From NCBI RefSeq assembly GCF_019649055.1, contig NW_026570249.1, positions 1,054,001 to 1,118,000 of the forward strand: 64,000 nucleotides of DNA, read 5' to 3'. Below are positions 60,847-64,000 of this stretch, one piece after another. Each line of letters opens with the position of its first letter. Position 1 is the stretch's first letter. The stretch comes from Paramacrobiotus metropolitanus. Lineage: Eukaryota > Tardigrada > Eutardigrada > Parachela > Macrobiotidae. The notes under the pieces were generated by a model. The model had not been told where the DNA came from and did not search any database. It saw nothing but the letters and a program-made list of their open reading frames with translations. The position numbers and the translations under genes were made by a program.

Positions 60847-62420
60847 ATGTCGGGAAGACTGTCGGGGTAGAGGTTGGCTGCGGGTGCTAGCCGGCGAAAC
60901 CGGTCTACCTGAAAGCGGGAGATTGCATCAGCTATGCCGTTATCACATCCGCTAATATGTTTGATGGTGAAGTGGAAGTTTCCTTCTGCTGCGATCATGG
61001 TCATTCTGCGCATGAGGTCAAGCACAGCTCGATTGGTTGAGCCTAACTTATCCCAAGCCTCACAGACTCCCAGATTGTCACAGTGGAACATAACTTTCTT
61101 ATTCCGAAACGATTGCTGCCACAGCGTTATCGCGAACAAGACGCCTAACATCTCCAGATACTCGATGCACGGCATGGCATCTTTAATCCATTGTGGCCAT
61201 GGAGATGCAAACCAGCGGCCGCTGTAATAACCGCCCACTCCAAGGCGGCCCGAGGCGTCGGTAGAGAGGTGCAACGTGTCTGGCCTGCTCCATTCTGGCT
61301 CCAGAATAGTAGCTGAACCATTCCAAGCGGGCAGAAACTTGAGCCACCAAGCGATGTCCAACTGAAAGTCAGCGTCTAGTTGAATGGACGTGACAAACCG
61401 GGGTCTGTGAGTGGTCAGACCGGACATTTTGTGAATGAGACGTCTTAAGTAAAGCCGACCAGCCGGCACACATTTGGTTGCAAACTGTAACGAGCCGACA
61501 AGACTCTGCAGTTCTACCAGCGAGCATGACGTTTTCTTCGACCAGGACCGAAGCAGCTCAGTTAGACTGTTGAGCTTTCCTTCTGGTAAAGACAAAGTCT
61601 GAGCAACGGAATCGATAGTTATTCCCAGAAAGACTATGCGCGTGCATGGGCCCTCTAGCTTGTTTGCTGCGAGCGGAACACCCAATTCGTCACACAGTTT
61701 CATGAACAAACTGACCAATTCAGCGCATCTACCACCAACCGGCGCGATGATTAGGTAATCATCAATGTAGTGTAAAAGTGCAACGTGACCGGAAATCTTG
61801 CAAAATATCCAGTGTATGGCATCAGAGCACATACAAAATAAGCGCGGTGCGGAGCGGCAGCCAAAAGGTAAAACCACGTCGTGGTAATATTTACCTTTGA
61901 ACTTGTAGCCAAGAAGGTTCCACTGAGAGCGGCGTACAGGAATTAGGCGGAACGCATTGGCAATGTCCAGTTTCGCCATCACTGCGCCCTTGCCATATGC
62001 GGCGATCAGCTTAGTGGCATCGTCCACAGAACAAAACTTCAAAGGTGGTTCATCCTTTGCGATGAAGTCGTTGACGGATGTTCCAGTCGGTTGGGAGAGG
62101 TCCATAATTGTGCGAAATCCACCGCTGGACTTTGGTCTAACACCAAGAGCGTTGCAAACAAAGTTTGGTAGTGGCGGCCGGTCGAAAGGGCCGAGTGCGT
62201 GACCGCATTTAACGCTGTTTTCAATTGATGATGAAATTGCTTCAGGATTCTCATCTGCAGTGCGGGAATTTTTTGTGTAGCGGGATAATTCTGGGCCGCG
62301 GTATCCAATATCCGCTCCGTCAGTGATCATGCGGATCAAATCTTCGACAAAAGTTCGGTCAGGATGTGCTGTCAGGAGTTTTTTGAAGGCCGCCGGTTTT
62401 AGTGGCGTACTACTCCTAAC
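60804..62420 (-). CDS. Reverse transcriptase - RNase H of the YR retroelement
   Basis: A long intact frame. It is open from 62819, but the part above about 62420 overlaps gag, and its first ATG lies inside the U6 sequence, so that N-terminus is not native. The RT palm motifs are VMAKLDIANAFRLIPVRR (first catalytic Asp), LPFGCRSAPRLF and the YIDDYL box at about residue 351 counted from 62819. RNase H follows with LHLSTDASGRLGVGGYY, CIEYLEMLGVLFAI and HCDNLGVCEAW, then HISGCDNGIADAISR. These forms are characteristic of DIRS-like RTs rather than LTR or LINE enzymes. The product would copy element RNA to DNA. No inactivating change is visible in this part. Confidence 0.82.
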   Translation of the reverse strand, partial: VRSSTPLKPAAFKKLLTAHPDRTFVEDLIRMITDGADIGYRGPELSRYTKNSRTADENPEAISSSIENSVKCGHALGPFDRPPLPNFVCNALGVRPKSSGGFRTIMDLSQPTGTSVNDFIAKDEPPLKFCSVDDATKLIAAYGKGAVMAKLDIANAFRLIPVRRSQWNLLGYKFKGKYYHDVVLPFGCRSAPRLFCMCSDAIHWIFCKISGHVALLHYIDDYLIIAPVGGRCAELVSLFMKLCDELGVPLAANKLEGPCTRIVFLGITIDSVAQTLSLPEGKLNSLTELLRSWSKKTSCSLVELQSLVGSLQFATKCVPAGRLYLRRLIHKMSGLTTHRPRFVTSIQLDADFQLDIAWWLKFLPAWNGSATILEPEWSRPDTLHLSTDASGRLGVGGYYSGRWFASPWPQWIKDAMPCIEYLEMLGVLFAITLWQQSFRNKKVMFHCDNLGVCEAWDKLGSTNRAVLDLMRRMTMIAAEGNFHFTIKHISGCDNGIADAISRFQVDRFRRLAPAANLYPDSLPDIWSDLQSSYTASVS

Positions 62421-62785
62421 GGCGTTCAGCTCGCTTGTCATACCGACGGGGGCAATTGTATTCGGCGTGACGTTCGGAATTGCATTCGCTGCACTCGTGC
62501 AACCGTCCTCGGCGGCATGGTGTTGTGCAATTTCCTTTATTGAAATTGTTGCAGATTTCGCCCTCTGCAGCCGGGCGCCCGCGAAAGGGCTGCTTACAGT
62601 CCCGTGCGACGTGACCCACCTCCTTGCAGCGTCCGCACTGCAGTGTGCTATGTCGTGGGTTCGACAAGCCGCTAGTGCTGGCTGTTCGTGCAGTGAGAGT
62701 CTTGGGATTAGCGATGCACTCCTGGAAAGACTCTTCATGGCGTCGCGTCCAGATATCAAAATCAAGGGGGTTATTGGTTTTTTTA
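62416..62785 (-). pseudogene. Gag-like zinc-knuckle fragment of the YR retroelement
   Basis: The frame reads NPLDFDIWTRRHEESFQEC, a Ser/Thr linker, then CGRCKEVGHVARDC, a CX2CX4HX4C zinc knuckle, followed by two more Cys/His clusters (CNNFNKGNCTTPC, HECSECNSERHAEYNC) and a basic end at 62416. Such multi-finger ends occur in the first ORF of DIRS/Ngaro elements and bind nucleic acid. The native N-terminal two thirds is missing; by chance the frame stays open through the U6 sequence upstream, which is not gag. Confidence 0.72.
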
Positions 62786-62893
62786 AAATTTGGAAACGCT
62801 TCACGATTTTGCGTGTCATCCTTGCGCAGGGGCCATGCTAATCTTCTCTGTATCGTTTCCAATTTAGTATACGAGGTGGAAACACCTCGGTGT
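62785..62893 (-). ncRNA. U6: U6 spliceosomal snRNA (gene or retro-copy fused to a YR element)
   Basis: The minus strand from about 62893 to 62785 matches U6 along its whole length of about 109 bases. It has a 5' stem-loop (CGAGGTG, TTTC, CACCTCG), TATACTAAATTGGAAACGAT, the invariant ACAGAGA box followed by AGATTAGCATGGCCCCTGCG, CAAGGATGACACGC and CGTGAAGCGTTTCC, then a TTTT. Two features argue that it is or recently was functional: the stem-loop pairs perfectly, and GGAAACG/CGTTTCC changes compensate each other relative to the common GGAACG/CGTTCC. Upstream on the minus strand is an A-rich tract (62894-62918); directly downstream begins gag of the YR element. Whether it is a live gene or part of a chimeric insertion cannot be decided from the window. 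The ACAGAGA-to-catalytic-triad (AGC) core is intact. Confidence 0.85.
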
Positions 62894-63190
62894 TTTTTTT
62901 TCTTTTTTTTTTTTTTAAAAAGAACAAGATCACTCGCGCGCACACGATACAGAATTAATGCAAAGACAACTGCATGTCGAAGCAGAAACGCAAAACCAAA
63001 TGCGGGCACAGGAACAGTGCCGGACGCAAACAGCACGCGCAAGCGCGCCGGCGGCCGCTTTGATCTAAGGGCCACGACAGCGCGCAGCGCCATCTCTCGA
63101 GGCTCACGTAACGCGCTACGGCGGAAGAAAAGAAAAGAGCGGGAGGCATACCCTCCAGCTAACATTAACAACAATTAACTTGTTAATTGT
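62894..63190. other. A/T tract and GC-rich segment upstream of U6
   Basis: A T/A homopolymer tract (62894-62918 on plus is T-rich) is followed by about 250 bases of GC-rich sequence. On the plus strand 62956-63069 has a short frame rich in Gln, Glu and Ala (MQRQLHVEAETQNQMRAQEQ) that looks like a coiled coil, such as found in gag proteins, but in the opposite orientation to the YR element. It ends in a 9+9 bp near-palindrome at 63171-63190. Confidence 0.35.
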
Positions 63191-63250
63191 AACATAAATC
63201 GCAGCTGGCATAGTAGAATAAACAGACAAGCGCCAAATAGCACCATGCTT

Positions 63251-63906
63251 TTAAATATCTTGCCGCCTCTGCACGACAGTGTATGTCTTGATTTTGTGGC
63301 ATGTTGTATGGCACATGTATTCGTGCAACCCTTCCGATGACGCCACAAAAAATCCTTTCGGTGTCAGATAGTGTCGCTCTGTCCAACCGACAGTTGGAAT
63401 GTCGAACGCCGTCAGTATCGCCTTTCCATAAACCTCGACGTAATCGAATGTCAACCTCTGCCTGACAGCAATAATTATTAAACTGGAAGAACTTATCGAG
63501 AGGGCACTTATGTTATGCTTTAATAGCGCACCAATTGTGTTGGATCATCTCTAGATGGCTCCTGACCGTCAGGGGAGACAAACGCTGCAGGTGTACGAGG
63601 ACATTTGGGTGCTGTGAACATACCCTGCACGATTAGGCTGCGATGAACAGCCGCCTAAATTTATAGCCGTTTGCATTCAGACTGTGATATCAGTAGCGTT
63701 GCGAGCTACGGCTAACCAGCTGTTCATCGCAGCCTAATCGTGCAGGGTATGTTCACAGCACCCAAATGTCCTCGTATGTAAGGAGAAAGTTATAACCCGC
63801 GTTAAAACTTCGTTGTCGCCGTAAATTGTGTCCATTTGTATCTTTAGCTTCCCGTCAGGCAGTTGACTTATTTCCATAGTGGCATTTTCGAAGACCGGTT
63901 CTGAAT
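63251..63906 (-). pseudogene. 3' end of a second copy of the unknown secreted protein, split by a MITE
   Basis: The last exon (63457-63251) and the one before it (63906-63532) match exons 12 and 11 of the gene at 53955-57683: TFDYVEVYGKAILTAF, SSEGLHEYMCHTTC, and MEISQLPDGKLKIQMDT. The same acceptors and the same GTGCGC donor are used. The penultimate exon carries a 179-bp insertion plus a 2-bp target duplication at 63596-63776. Without those 181 bases its length (194) would keep phase with the intact paralogue (191); with them, translation meets a TAG inside the insertion after about ten codons. Upstream exons lie beyond 64000. Call it a broken allele or pseudogene unless the insert is spliced out. 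Confidence 0.75.
63596..63774. mobile_element. Palindromic MITE with perfect 56-bp terminal inverted repeats
   Basis: Bases 63596-63651 and 63719-63774 are exact reverse complements (56 of 56), starting CGAGGACATTTGGGTGCTGT. A 67-bp non-palindromic centre separates them. TA flanks both ends (63594-63595 and 63775-63776), and comparison with the uninterrupted paralogue shows a single TA there, so the target duplication is TA. TA targets are typical of Tc1/mariner-type elements, so this is probably a non-autonomous member mobilised by such a transposase. Identity of the arms implies recent insertion. Confidence 0.88.
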
Positions 63907-64000
63907 CTGATGTAATTGAACAATATGTATCAACATGTGATTATACGTATATTCTTAAAACCTGATGATGAACAAATAAATGCTCGCGAACCAAAACGAT

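Larger units (their letters stand above)
59640..62785 (-). mobile_element. Tyrosine-recombinase retroelement (DIRS/Ngaro type), decayed
   Basis: On the minus strand, in order, lie a zinc-knuckle gag end (62785-62416), reverse transcriptase/RNase H (about 62420-60804) and a tyrosine recombinase (60846-59876). This combination defines the YR group of retrotransposons, which integrate through a recombinase instead of an endonuclease or DDE integrase. The gag and RT frames overlap, as do RT and YR (60846-60804), typical of these elements. The 5' part of gag is missing and replaced by a U6 snRNA sequence. The recombinase is frameshifted. I did not find clear terminal repeats, so the outer edges are approximate; the 3' edge lies near 59640-59700. 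A near-palindrome (ACAATTAAC, 2-base spacer, GTTAATTGT) occurs at 63171-63190, where the neighbouring gene's flank resumes. Confidence 0.82.

Noticed and set aside
62323-62841. Plus-strand open frame of 172 codons
   Set aside because: Antisense to the gag/RT overlap and U6; composition is an artefact of the opposite strand.

Overview
This is eukaryotic, animal nuclear DNA. Almost every gene is split by short GT-AG introns (about 50 to 400 bases, two GC-AG). The gene families are metazoan: a receptor guanylate cyclase, an SLC17-type transporter, a CDK5 activator (p35 type), a rhodopsin-like GPCR and four-pass membrane proteins of MS4A/CD20-like layout. I see no bacterial operons, ribosome binding sites or CRISPR. 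Several gene models were built by eye; in each, the exon lengths sum to a multiple of three and the splice phases agree. The organism looks like a compact-genome invertebrate. A tardigrade or other ecdysozoan is my inference, not something the sequence proves.

Layout. 1-10.6 kb: the 3' end of one receptor guanylate cyclase (+), an SLC17-like transporter (-), then a complete 21-exon receptor guanylate cyclase (+) closely related to the first. 10.8-12.2 kb: a secreted Gly/Tyr-rich protein with an acidic tail (-). 12.2-28.5 kb: a gene-poor stretch whose only clear gene is a two-exon CDK5 activator at 19.2-20.5 kb. 28.5-53.5 kb: a cluster of two-exon four-pass membrane proteins, seven on + (28.5, 36.0, 37.7, 39.7, 41.6, 48.9, 52.7 kb) and one divergent gene on - (32.6 kb). 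This cluster is interrupted by two fragments of one LINE-like retroelement (34.5, 46.8 kb), a small proline/cysteine-rich gene (43.5 kb) and a GPCR (50.7 kb). 54.0-57.7 kb: a 12-exon gene (-) for a secreted protein of unknown family. 59.6-62.8 kb: a decayed tyrosine-recombinase (DIRS/Ngaro-type) retroelement (-) with an apparently full-length U6 snRNA sequence fused to its 5' end. 63.2-64.0 kb: the 3' end of a paralogue of the 54-57.7 kb gene, broken by a 179-bp palindromic MITE with perfect 56-bp terminal inverted repeats.

How it fits together. The window is dominated by local duplication (cyclases, four-pass proteins, orphan secreted proteins) followed by divergence, and by recent mobile-element damage. 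The most notable points are: loss of a metal-binding aspartate in the guanylate cyclase; the U6/tyrosine-recombinase-element chimera; the young MITE inside an exon; the PPxY-tailed four-pass family with one copy whose normal splice breaks the frame; and the secreted protein carrying four copies of a basic Val-Pro motif.
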